The translations under genes were made by a program, and so were the position numbers. Below, in pieces: positions 61,501 to 64,000 of a DNA stretch of 64,000 nt; position 1 is the stretch's first letter; each line of letters starts with the position of its first letter. The stretch is from assembly GCF_036345915.1 (NCBI RefSeq), contig NZ_CP107785.1:4526001-4590000 (forward strand), written 5' to 3'. This DNA comes from Nocardia sp. NBC_00565 (GTDB taxonomy: Bacteria; Actinomycetota; Actinomycetes; Mycobacteriales; Mycobacteriaceae). The notes beneath the pieces are model-generated. The model was not told the origin of the DNA, ran no database searches, and saw only the letters and a program-made list of their open reading frames with translations.

Positions 61501-64000
61501 ACCGAGCTGGCACGGGCCGCGGGCATATCAGGAGCATATGTCAGCAAAATCGAGAGCGGCGAGTACATTCCGAGGCCGCTTGTCTTCCGGCGGATGTGCC
61601 GGGCCCTGCGAGTGGCGCCGGAAGTTCTCGAGGTGGCCACTGGTCATTTCTATCCGGATCTCGAGCTGGATCTCGACCCGACCGCGTACGATCCCGGGTC
61701 GCCCGGTAGTTGGTTCGTGGCGTTGCGGCACGACCGGGATCTGACGCAGGAAGAGGTCGTGAAAGCGACTGGGTCCAGCGTGGGTCATCTTTCGAATGTC
61801 GAAAGCGGAAAATCCGTGGGGATCGCGGTATTCCGGCGGATCTGCGACGCCCTGGGGGTCGGGGACGAACTGCGGCGGGCTGCAGCTCGTCATTTCTACC
61901 CGGATATCAATGTCGATATCGATCCTGCTTCGCATGATTCGCCGGGTCGTTGGATTGCGGCTCTGCGCAATGACCAAGGTATGTCGGGGGTCGAGCTCGC
62001 GCGGCGGTCGCGGATGCCTAAGGGCTCCATTTCCAGCATCGAGAACCAACAGTTTCTCCTGCGGCTGGGGAAGTTACGGCAGCTATGTGGTGCGTTGGCT
62101 GTCGGTGGTGATGTGTTGCTGGAGGCCGTCGAGCGATTCTATTCGGATCGCTTCGAGCGGTCCGGCGATCGAGATGAAGAGGCTCTGTTCAATCGATATG
62201 TCGTCAGTCGGGTGGGTTCATCGGCGGAACGGGAGATCCGGGACGAGATCTGCGCCAGATTTGCGTGGGTTCCGAATGCGTTGGCGCGTCGTGAATCTCC
62301 GGAGATCCGCGATGAGGCCGTACAGGCCGCGTGGATGGGGATTCTGAGCGCGATCGACAACCACGTCCCGTCTTCGTCGTTCGCCGCCCATGCCTGGGCC
62401 AGCGGTCGCGGAGCGATCCTGACATATCGCCTCGCGCGCCGGTTCCCGGATCTCGACAATCGCACCCGGTGGATAGTGCGCAGGGTGGAAGCGCAGATCG
62501 GGAGGATGGTGTCCGCGGGTCAGGTTGTCGAGGATGCCGAGATTGCCCGCGCGGTGCGGTTGACAGTGGCCGATGTCGTGTTGGCGCGGGAGATTCTGGC
62601 TCGGCCGATCGTGCAACTGGATGCGCATGTCCGAGGTACGGAAGGGCCGCTGCATCGGGGATTGGCCGATCCGGCTGCTGCTACCGGGTTTTCCGACACC
62701 GATTTCGTGATGGCGGTTCGTGCTGCGTTGGCTGATATGGCTGATTCTGGTCCTGCGGAGCGGTTGGTGATGCTGCATCTGGTGGACGGCGTGCCGTTGG
62801 CCGACGTCGCCGTGCAGTTGAGGTTGCCGTCGGCGAGGGTGGCCGAGGTTCTCACCGATTCTGTTGCGCGACTGCGCAATGCGTTCGACGAGCGTCGATC
62901 CTCCGGGGTGACTACGAGCAAGCAGGACCCGGCACCGCTGACACCGTGGACCACGACGCGGGCGGAGCCGGATCAGCCACCTGCGCGAAGCAGCGATTCG
63001 GAGCCAGGCGAAGGCGGCTTGATCGGCAGCAGACCACACGAACACGGCGAGACCCCACAGCGTCCCACACCGGGACAGACGACGCCCTGGTCACGGGAGG
63101 TGATCGACGAACCACACCCCGACCACCAACTCCGCGAACATCCGTCGCACACGATCCCCGAGCGGCCCGCCGACCACACGCCGGGCCCGATCCCGCTCAC
63201 CCCCCGCGAGACCGAAGTTCTCGCTCGGGTGCGACAGGGCATGACGCACAGCGAGATAGCGGCGGCACTCGATCTTTCCGTGCTTGATGTGCGGGCGAAC
63301 CTGACCAGTGTCCGCCGCAAGCTCAGAAATGAGCGGGCACGGCTGGTGGCGGCGAGCCGTCCTGCCGACCCGCCGTCCACGACATCCGAGTTCGACCGGT
63401 TCCGAGCGGCCATGTACGCCGCCTTGATGAGTGCCGACCAGCCGGATCCGCGACAACTGCTTGCCGAGGCGAGCCCCGAGCAGATGGGATCCGCTGTCCA
63501 AGGGCTCAGTTCGGCTCATCGAGGAGCGCTACGCCAGCTGCGAGCGGGAGCGGGTACACCGGTGATCCGCAGCATGGCGCTCATCGCGGCTCGGCGATGG
63601 GTGACCACCCTTGCGGCCGAACACAACCGGTCGATGGCGCTGTTGGCCACAGCGCTGGCCGAGGCGAGTCCCGCTGACCTGCAAACGGCGCTCGACCAAC
63701 TCACCGCCGCCGAACGCCAACTCCTGGTCAACCGGTTCGGACCGGCGACGTCGCCTGCCACCTTCGAACCTGACGATTCCGTGCGTCGCTTGCGCGCGGT
63801 CGACATCGTCCGGCACGTCGCGGCGCGGTTCGCGACCCGTGCGGGAATGTCCACCGTAGGCGAAAGCGATTTCGACAAGAGCGGATTCCAGCGCGGACAA
63901 CATCTCGTGGAGAGCGAGCGTCTTGCCGCAGCGCAGCACGCGAATTCCGCGGCGGCCCAGACATATGCGGCGAACGATTGTCTGGACGCGGTCTTGGAGT
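46519..64000 (+). CDS. Giant multi-domain ESX/polymorphic-toxin-type protein, open beyond window end
   Basis: One frame stays open from ATG 46519 to base 64000: at least 5,827 residues. The start is 8 bp after the previous stop with only a weak ribosome site, so translation is probably coupled. Order seen: CpnT/WXG100-like helical N-terminus with hydrophobic segments (residues 1-300), Pro/Ala/Ser-rich linker (320-590), SecA-like ATPase (595-1250), papain-fold deamidase-like domain (1475-1620), unassigned domain (1795-2170), degenerate hydrolase-like region (2250-2630), eight XRE HTH units (2775-3416), sigma-70-like module (3425-3665), four XRE units, second sigma module (to 4251), an unassigned domain (4320-4790), five XRE units, third sigma module (to 5459), LuxR HTH (5560-5602), helical end. 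The layout resembles ESX-exported polymorphic toxins; HTH/sigma arrays in one are, as far as I know, unusual. Confidence 0.88.
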   Translation, partial: MSLNPVVELRNSFEGLPTAVRRPIEMVVFGGELPRADISGMRQMAAEFRAKAAELSHHSEDANDLLAQENSVGVLGDRLRETLRVDRDGAARLGDDALALADQAQAAAGDAEKTLCVMFVFGIELAWRIFGVLSGAAAAGPAGEMAAVPVVESMLVEGRGRVAVMRAGLEQAFKEGATRTAIRRSALGSLRLPITLGRAAALPVSVDAGVQALQVVSGDRTPRVIGPDGANPTGIDPTSIKVAALAGAGGALGGTVAGRVAAKVIPRIEGSRLALGLVHGTAGAAAGLGAATLVTGWPQHFDQVLAPLLNGGFAGVVHAHAPAHPGSGSVIDGGGAFTRPDLPAAVRGESPALPPVEVSAASKQAWEAAKSAWAAAADTAAAGNGRVEVPAAGAHENTAPVISGESRPPAASGSTPRTDSPSRTDLTPPSEATGRAAARTDSAAGPAGRAETGAPVERPQPGESPARANTTAARPVTASGETSATPKVPASALGGRPGTGPDTPAAGEHRAPGNHEHGDQNSAETHKTPADARPAADTGDGPETPAADEHRLPGNAGHDPVAESGNPAHATSDPMQADATAESGDTSGPPSARDQAVDLLTDFHASSGDQVPEQLRLYNLSDEVLKAGLFDDTDPRASMLATAEIIRRGTISDAMPGGMVLRTEQAEGMYALNKRPVEMKPGEGKSLMFMAAAMQRAVRHGECLLVTTTDGLAHREFTRYRKLLTDYGIDVIRADQQQGFGPVTEGRPAIVVATGETVGHLCNAGHQPPRHALIDEMDGIIDRGERQFLRSEGVEEAAHEATASEVFAAHDFLADALAKGALSHADFGLTRIVDEVGLHPDGTPEVEYWYDGQAQLTPTGRAKVEALPGGEQWLEGMGSSRLEMAAAAEFSCRAKTHYVMDAGKVVIVDQSEHGLQRNPQTSSESRWSAETGKASLAQAVEAKEIRAAEARGMSAEQHQIVVRADAEDTKSITAVEIYRQGGRFFDEVTGASGTLADLNPVLDKIYGLKEAHQVDRSQEQRLMEGAPDVAANTRAKLGAIAEGAHRVWQGGRGRAQEILCHRNDLVERQVQALVRQGVPREAIEAVDADRIASWGAEWETELQQVFDTAGEQGKILVINRQGQRGVDIAVSEAVQAKGGMFVWMTEVPEQSYIYEQGKNRTARNGDRGSAQALMAPQDALIRKAMHLQGVRQAAVRYDQAADAHRTDPTPENHNNLVEASDNLSSLVPELQQRALRHATADFIRHHAYITNDPAAVRAAAETGRYQGFSETGPGIADIGQPGVADIGQPDRTEDGAARLAGLLGIPAAAVAGNAAALEQDGVEDPLGRLLEQTGLPPAAVAALRQQVEATAPATVAQYAWLDDEQAMDQLVPKRDQLARELGFDTGDIDGAEGMRKLDPALTDATNNLAQALGYPLSSITPAIARDILGEVVDHQMPAEGAHTPAARDDALGDEAGPNSVHPVSVSPEAEDVIAAASHYLATAALLDLAVAIHRRSPNSCVNNAVTGMRVLTGRRIEMPATAMAGHSRAVVADVFGAPLENAGSLDDVAESLKTRPGGIAVLVYKCKNTEKQRGTAANGRNDADNHMVLLVNDSEPGEPPKLVVVDLAADRDGGTDTDYGPKDLQNRRTLLNKAVPFETWRQKQRKFIKNVPTDKRLFETIDFDRDGNLIARSHRDVLAAETVEVDAETVREINSIQLDWSVNVDGTPDLPSRTDADIPDKADIYRSAEPARTGHRPHDSPAEPETGQEPETADRALAQSMKADTGDAPGDRIGSRPHEGTADSKPTGDAPGDPEGPWREFAAAIPKLVTADARRWAAQGNSPDFRWLASQLGPLARHFSTVGDVALRLDSDEPFADFLPLWNRFSELTAEFEHQGFGIWYERTMRQLLEWMVECAPVGKYRNSYEAVEGVNDTGAYVGISSEVNRGGIMRSIIVAAQGTPRGGVMFADGWDAVGDIVHGIGGVWVQNNKMLGDNLHTFNAGIREKLSPEDAARATFTGKMACRRGFTEVVIDHTAGDPGNYNTALVTFVRPSRSREMRCRALGRLMGVSLPEVLDRAGWSSEIARLHEAALESAELSRTAFRPGATEVPADGSQVETQIAKVERLAEWVAQWWAEQDARDHSAVATVAADVVRRNPGARQVTPNTVLLPGHTIVVIAEDGLHDDAVTDMMLHNLELRAELRSAGYALRKLKPVVEQDDSSNTRVWSADLGTVHINAKRATPDDQDLARSRRDEQVRSEFQSVITDGANRDTSSAAYLRTDWPQRAALVRQRHDLTSQLPGIPARWRNRACRYRLAQEVARLRDSRENLDEAARRRLAYLETIGAVLARADERAGRMSGQPEVYLWAFDPDTGYLVFTVGDPDLVPDVDDITDRHIVDSGTADLLGADVDRVVDELSSDRQFGPRHRRAVVIFVSSETDSDAEHRRRADLTDITATRAFYQDRVADSATEGSALVRLLEGDRRDTVSEMLWLVEHLMPDHPVHVVGATAGPDFPFGTPGEEFAARVGADWSAVFRRPEDAATHLAGRPGTFALLAVENPARDYSSGVDLVMVRNDGDDRIVQIDLNQVNPHSVEPGATARAARTRDWPPFDPSGWVGKWDKGFGIVLGPDGPERPLVDGESAGVRGEDFPDGLIGARPTEGGSGSAYERYRQRTRQYQAHGPLHDRHRMMLADHLAAAVYEIDDHTARFLAAAVQGVVTDRIVSGRSADNALLGSADVDPDPIAALPDFAPMVTTAVHGLLAEFGETTPSRDGRPDPSSGLIGSRPFEEPDSQRGAWLKARRLELEMTQVQLAQATGVAMRVLSGIETGKREPTLGIFQRICRALGLEGAALSEAVRQFYSDRERDHDPVAHDPGSPGSWVMALCFAQGASLDELAPRANVPTADITGIERGTRPDSIIFRRICRALGVTPDVLEAATGHFYPDLVLDLDPAAHDRWTPGGWFVALRHDLDLTRTELQTAIGPGWGDLYDIETNIYRPKYAAFRQICDVLGVGDELLHAANRQFYSDIDLDPEPAAHDLGRWITNRRNVRGMSRAELAQVTGLSGLYLTEVETKNRRPPSGAFLRICRALGLEGAASTEAVRQFYSDMNLHSDAAEHDSLADWVVALRNNKGMTEADLASAVHVSPRQIERIENGDRPSLGLLLRIDDVLGVGRQEFAAAARTFYSDLEFDLDPAAHDPGLPGSWLTALCVDRGVGLVELARTVGVTAGVMTGIEGGTRPDSIIFRRIWRALEVAPEVGEAATGRFYSDLILDLDPLAHTRWNPGTWIVALRHHVDLVRVELAEATELGSSRLSAIESGDRPSHALFRRICDALGVDDELLQAAARRFYSDTDRRASVNRNPASYESLGRWIAARRHRQGMSVEELARRAQMPEHSIVDIENHGHLAPLVELREICSVLSVDGAVLLKAIDAFYADGQERSGYRDEEELFAQYVVSRVHSPEERNIRNEICARFAWVPNALARRVPPEIRGDAVRAAWAGILSAIDNHVPSASFVPHAWTNGSRAILRYRVARELPDLDNRTLNKIIAVSVRIGRMATAGEVLDDAEIARAMGSTVADVMLAREILSRPTLQPDAPITGRDRSGNRELGDSAASTGFPDTDFAVTVRAALADMPDAGIAEQLMMLHLVEGTPLVGAAEQLGLPAADAAQVLADCVARLRNAFDERGGQGGLIGSRPREQADTQHDVAPGAWIKALRLERGMTQKQLAQALGVTISALSGIEIGTRRPRIGTFQKICRALGLTEEALTEAVRRFYPDVELETAVAAHDSVGGWVVALRNSKGMTTVAFAGAVGMGRSRIEDFDRGERPRPGLFLRFARVLEVGPESLAEAARKFYPDVEFDLDPAAHDPAAPGRWIAALLDDRDMSQVDLALTAGVSAEYLSKIVGGVYPTRALFQRICLALGVVPEVLEAAIRRFYPDPDPGVDVDVASYESPGRWIAAVRHSRGMSVAELTRRSRVAGSSISALEKGARLPRWKTFRQLCRALGVGDELLLEALDRFYAGSYPRSGNRDEEELFKRYVVSGIGSPEERAIRGEICDIIGWIPDAVARYVAPNLRDETVQDAWMGILGAIDNHVPSSSFTAHAWASGCAAVRKYRLARQLPDIDSRTLRKVIAVRAHIGRMVSAGEVLDDREIARAASITVADVVLVREILARPTVQLDAPITGKDGSWTRELTDPAASAGFSHADFAVAVRAALADMSDPGVAERLVMMHLMEGMPLADAAERLELQAADAAVVLADCVARLRNAFDEHRPSGVTTSKQGPAPLTRRTTTRAEPDQPPARSSDSEPGEGSPKPGGRIGNRTAADEGGPRGLIGSRPFEDSPGERAFAGPGFEELVQAGLDSGIAERFVAEEAPGVKVEEVTFDNGLRVFMETYVDPIDALVQVLQTEVAAIVGAPVAHAMLHLEDDRIYRELTPGQPGDSVDVVDPEVLGSPSATMLGLFDAVTRTHRTAREWSVADNAVMGGRSRSDVDATPGGVFASSFVWRVDGREVWLDHAMPTWDVAAIREAVAYLEAWISNFPMLEEHREVLLDIHGRYMAALAQVEQHAVLTSGEIAHRAGLDAQARAKARLVETFNLKYPHVAMVGFDHPDVPAHVVEEILGGLAEMFTRFPDRTNIRELRIDYTDSETTSARTHYGPGRTPTMQFSLRDAARSAQAVRRGIRFLEFGLNPVGDRPFHYDAVHQFVHAIDAVEGLSKNLQQVLSQTHSELSRLGLIDEHWWTWFARLPEYAFGNETKAVLNDVEALAVGFAEADIHGAAVGTPQWAIHEYVTTGRPPRVTPDLEVDLPAHGDPDSNGSGGLIGSRPHENDSQSNGEWGAWIKALRLERAMTREQLAQAVGLTKSALSGFETGKRKPPLGTFQRICRALELAGEVLTEAVRRFYPDVELETDVAAHDSPGRWIAARRNTKGMNKSGLARAVGVDPTSIGDIERGEHPRPGLFLRIARVLGVGQQELAEAARKFYPDVEFDLDPSAYDPGSRGSWIAALRHDRDMFQTELARAAGISGAYVSKIESGEYIPRPLVFRRMCRALRVAPEVLEVATGHFYPDLELDLDPTAYDPGSPGSWFVALRHDRDLTQEEVVKATGSSVGHLSNVESGKSVGIAVFRRICDALGVGDELRRAAARHFYPDINVDIDPASHDSPGRWIAALRNDQGMSGVELARRSRMPKGSISSIENQQFLLRLGKLRQLCGALAVGGDVLLEAVERFYSDRFERSGDRDEEALFNRYVVSRVGSSAEREIRDEICARFAWVPNALARRESPEIRDEAVQAAWMGILSAIDNHVPSSSFAAHAWASGRGAILTYRLARRFPDLDNRTRWIVRRVEAQIGRMVSAGQVVEDAEIARAVRLTVADVVLAREILARPIVQLDAHVRGTEGPLHRGLADPAAATGFSDTDFVMAVRAALADMADSGPAERLVMLHLVDGVPLADVAVQLRLPSARVAEVLTDSVARLRNAFDERRSSGVTTSKQDPAPLTPWTTTRAEPDQPPARSSDSEPGEGGLIGSRPHEHGETPQRPTPGQTTPWSREVIDEPHPDHQLREHPSHTIPERPADHTPGPIPLTPRETEVLARVRQGMTHSEIAAALDLSVLDVRANLTSVRRKLRNERARLVAASRPADPPSTTSEFDRFRAAMYAALMSADQPDPRQLLAEASPEQMGSAVQGLSSAHRGALRQLRAGAGTPVIRSMALIAARRWVTTLAAEHNRSMALLATALAEASPADLQTALDQLTAAERQLLVNRFGPATSPATFEPDDSVRRLRAVDIVRHVAARFATRAGMSTVGESDFDKSGFQRGQHLVESERLAAAQHANSAAAQTYAANDCLDAVLE
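48283..50271 (+). other. SecA-like ATPase domain within the giant protein
   Basis: Residues 589-1251. Walker A is VEMKPGEGKSLMFMAAAM (Lys685; SecA has TGEGKT). LLVTTTDGLAHREFTRYRKL corresponds to SecA's VTVNDYLAxRD region; Walker B is DEMD at 775-778 (SecA DEVD). Towards the end, INRQGQRGVDIAVSEAV fits SecA motif V (GRGTDI) and EQGKNRTARNGDRGSAQALM fits motif VI (RGRxGRQGDxGS). The preprotein cross-linking insert appears reduced or diverged. A protein-pumping or remodelling activity inside an exported protein is inferred; inactive mimicry is also possible. Confidence 0.75.
50941..51376 (+). other. Papain-fold toxin-like domain (glutamine deamidase type)
   Basis: Residues 1475-1620. SPNSCVNNAVTGMRVLTGR carries the candidate nucleophile Cys1500; DADNHMVLLVND the His1586; KLVVVDLAAD the Asp1606. 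Order, spacing and the NCVNNA start fit the Tox-PL/toxin glutamine deamidase families, which modify host or competitor proteins. In relatives this domain is usually at the C-terminus; here it is internal, and more than 4,000 residues follow. Confidence 0.65.
53260..54400 (+). other. Degenerate hydrolase-like and second deamidase-like region
   Basis: Residues 2248-2628. VYLWAFDPDTGYLVFTVGDP followed by a helical part resembles the DUF1023 alpha/beta-hydrolase domain of actinobacterial toxins, but a GxSxG nucleophile elbow is absent. Then HLAGRPGTFALLAVENPARD and VQIDLNQVNP recall the central strands of a deamidase-like fold with the expected His replaced. Both calls are tentative and both domains look inactive. 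Confidence 0.35.
54841..56766 (+). repeat. XRE HTH block A: eight tandem units
   Basis: Residues 2775-3416. Each unit is about 80 residues: W-x3-R(R/L) start, GMT-type helix 1 end, LA-x-A-x-G HTH, IE-x-G-x-R-P, F-R-I-C-R-A-L-G-V, and an FYSD/FYPD end. Unit starts: 54841, 55096, 55339, 55582, 55825, 56068, 56317, 56566. Unit 1 (MTQVQLAQATGVAMRVLSGI, ETGKREP) is a textbook Cro/C1 HTH. By sequence type the order is a-c-d-a-b-c-d-e (types defined in the findings), so the block is a partial cassette followed by a complete one. Confidence 0.85.
56791..57513 (+). repeat. Sigma-70-like module A (regions 2, 3 and 4)
   Basis: Residues 3425-3665. Region 2: DEEELFAQYVVSRV, then DAVRAAWAGILSAIDNHVPS and SFVPHAWTNGSRAILRYRVA, matching the QxGxxGLxxAIDxFDP...FSxYA...I pattern of SigF/SigB-type factors. 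Region 3: IGRMATAGEVLDDAEIARAM, TVADVMLAREIL. Region 4: MMLHLVEGTPLVGAAEQLGL, then VARLRNAF. Closely similar copies follow at 58546 and 62170. Confidence 0.75.
57586..58518 (+). repeat. XRE HTH block B: four tandem units
   Basis: Residues 3690-4000. Unit starts: 57586, 57829, 58075, 58318. Types a, b, c/d hybrid and e. The third unit begins like type c (DRDMSQVDLALTAGVSAEYL, SKIVGG) and ends like type d (AAIRRFYPDPDPGVDV then ASYESPGRW), which points to recombination inside a unit that removed one repeat. Confidence 0.85.
58546..59271 (+). repeat. Sigma-70-like module B
   Basis: Residues 4010-4251. Region 2 core TVQDAWMGILGAIDNHVPSS, FTAHAWASGCAAVRKYRLAR; region 3 core AHIGRMVSAGEVLDDREIAR; region 4 core ALADMSDPGVAERLVMMHLM, EGMPLADAAERLEL, CVARLRNAF. 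Followed by a linker (TTSKQGPAPLTRRTTTRAEP) that recurs almost unchanged after module C. Confidence 0.75.
59476..60890 (+). other. Unassigned domain between sigma module B and HTH block C
   Basis: Residues 4320-4791. The first part (VKVEEVTFDNGLRVFMETYV, QTEVAAIVGAPVAHAMLHLE, LGLFDAVTRTHRTAREWSVA) is arranged like HipA/PI3-4-kinase-like domains of actinobacterial toxins (a V-x-L-x-G-T lysine strand and an L-x-D-x3-NRDR-x2-GNW loop), but the catalytic NRDRxxGN is replaced by TRTHRTAREW, so it would be inactive. The second part (60181-60890) is helical and unrecognised. Low-confidence assignment. Confidence 0.35.
60961..62148 (+). repeat. XRE HTH block C: five tandem units, complete cassette
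   Basis: Residues 4815-5210. Unit starts: 60967, 61210, 61459, 61705, 61948. Types a-b-c-d-e in order: GAWIKALRLERAMTREQLAQ (a), RWIAARRNTKGMNKSGLARA (b), SWIAALRHDRDMFQTELARA (c), SWFVALRHDRDLTQEEVVKA (d), RWIAALRNDQGMSGVELARR (e). This is the most regular block and the best candidate for the ancestral cassette. Confidence 0.87.
62170..62895 (+). repeat. Sigma-70-like module C
   Basis: Residues 5218-5459. Region 2 core EAVQAAWMGILSAIDNHVPS, SSFAAHAWASGRGAILTYRL; region 3 core VEAQIGRMVSAGQVVEDAEI, ARAVRLTVADVVLAREIL; region 4 core ERLVMLHLVDGVPLADVAVQ, LRLPSARVAEVL, SVARLRNAF. The best preserved of the three copies. Confidence 0.77.
63196..63324 (+). other. LuxR/GerE-type HTH within the giant protein
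   Basis: Residues 5560-5602: LTPRETEVLARVRQGMTHSE followed by IAAALDLSVLDVRANLTSVR and RKL. It has the LTxRExEVL start, G-x-(S/T)-x2-EIA turn and V-x3-L-x-x-V-x-R-K-L recognition helix of LuxR output domains. A fourth kind of DNA-binding-type fold in the same protein. A helical region follows, and the window ends at TYAANDCLDAVLE, where a new Cys-containing domain may begin. Confidence 0.75.

Larger units (their letters stand above)
51832..63042 (+). repeat. Recurrent GLIGSRPxE linker, seven copies
   Basis: A nine-residue motif recurs at module borders: RIGSRPHE 51832-51855, GLIGARPTE 54412-54438, GLIGSRPFE 54796-54822, GLIGSRPRE 57526-57552, GLIGSRPFE 59449-59475 (with GRIGNR just before), GLIGSRPHE 60913-60939 and GLIGSRPHE 63016-63042. 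Each lies in polar, proline-rich sequence between folded modules. It may be a processing site, a flexible joint or a recombination point. Confidence 0.8.

Noticed and set aside
54841..62148. Regular repeats that might suggest a CRISPR array
   Set aside because: Period is about 246 bp, copies differ at many bases, and the repeat is in frame and codes HTH domains.
46519..64000. Giant gene as a modular PKS or NRPS
   Set aside because: No ketosynthase, acyltransferase, adenylation or condensation motifs in the frame; modules are HTH, sigma-like, SecA-like and toxin-like.

Overview
The window is high-GC actinobacterial DNA, most like Nocardia or a close mycolic-acid relative. The pointers are an ESX/CpnT-type exported-protein locus, an F420-type (Ddn-like) oxidoreductase, polyphosphate glucokinase, a whiE-like type II polyketide cluster and IclR/TetR/PucR/GntR regulators. 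No rRNA, tRNA or CRISPR array was seen. The genus is inferred from gene content only.

1-7.7 kb is a meta-cleavage aromatic degradation locus. A divergent IclR regulator, a TetR regulator and the lower-pathway genes (hydratase, acylating acetaldehyde dehydrogenase, hydroxy-oxovalerate aldolase) look intact. The ring-cleavage dioxygenase has an internal deletion and the MhpA-type hydroxylase is an N-terminal stub. Two paralogous ring-fission hydrolases flank the locus. 7.8-10.1 kb is a nest of mobile DNA: one apparently intact IS3-family element with a 3-bp target duplication sits inside debris of two other IS3-type elements and a monooxygenase stub. 10.2-12.4 kb is a TetR/MFS efflux pair with a clear operator. 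12.5-25.5 kb is a GABA/putrescine block: gabD, gabT, a PucR regulator, an amino-acid permease, a cache-domain protein, a FadR-type GntR regulator, an aminoaldehyde dehydrogenase and a PotABCD-like ABC transporter. Two near-identical 18-bp palindromes link the permease and dehydrogenase promoters.

25.5-32.5 kb is a patchwork: an M48 protease, ppgK, an FAD monooxygenase and a Ddn-like protein lie among fragments of a serine recombinase, two methyltransferases and an ECF41 sigma factor. 32.7-41.4 kb is a minus-strand, translationally coupled aromatic polyketide operon: TcmI-type cyclase, ACP, aromatase-cupin fusion, KS-alpha, chain length factor, ketoreductase, two ABM-fold proteins, a small protein, then an O-methyltransferase and an exporter. 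The chain length factor has Ala where Gln is usual. A frameshifted biotin carboxylase remnant lies upstream, followed by a WD40-like fragment.

43.5-64 kb is a plus-strand operon of three genes: a protein with YezG-like ends, an ESX-type helical/proline-rich protein, and a single reading frame open from 46519 past the window end (at least 5,827 codons). That giant protein has a CpnT-like N-terminus, a SecA-like ATPase, a papain-fold deamidase-like domain with an apparent Cys-His-Asp triad, a degenerate hydrolase-like region, 17 Cro/C1-type HTH units in three blocks, three sigma-70-like (regions 2-3-4) modules each closing a block, and a LuxR-type HTH. A short GLIGSRPxE-type linker recurs between modules. 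The HTH blocks resolve into a five-unit cassette a-b-c-d-e-sigma with partial duplication and deletion. This is the most unusual system in the window.
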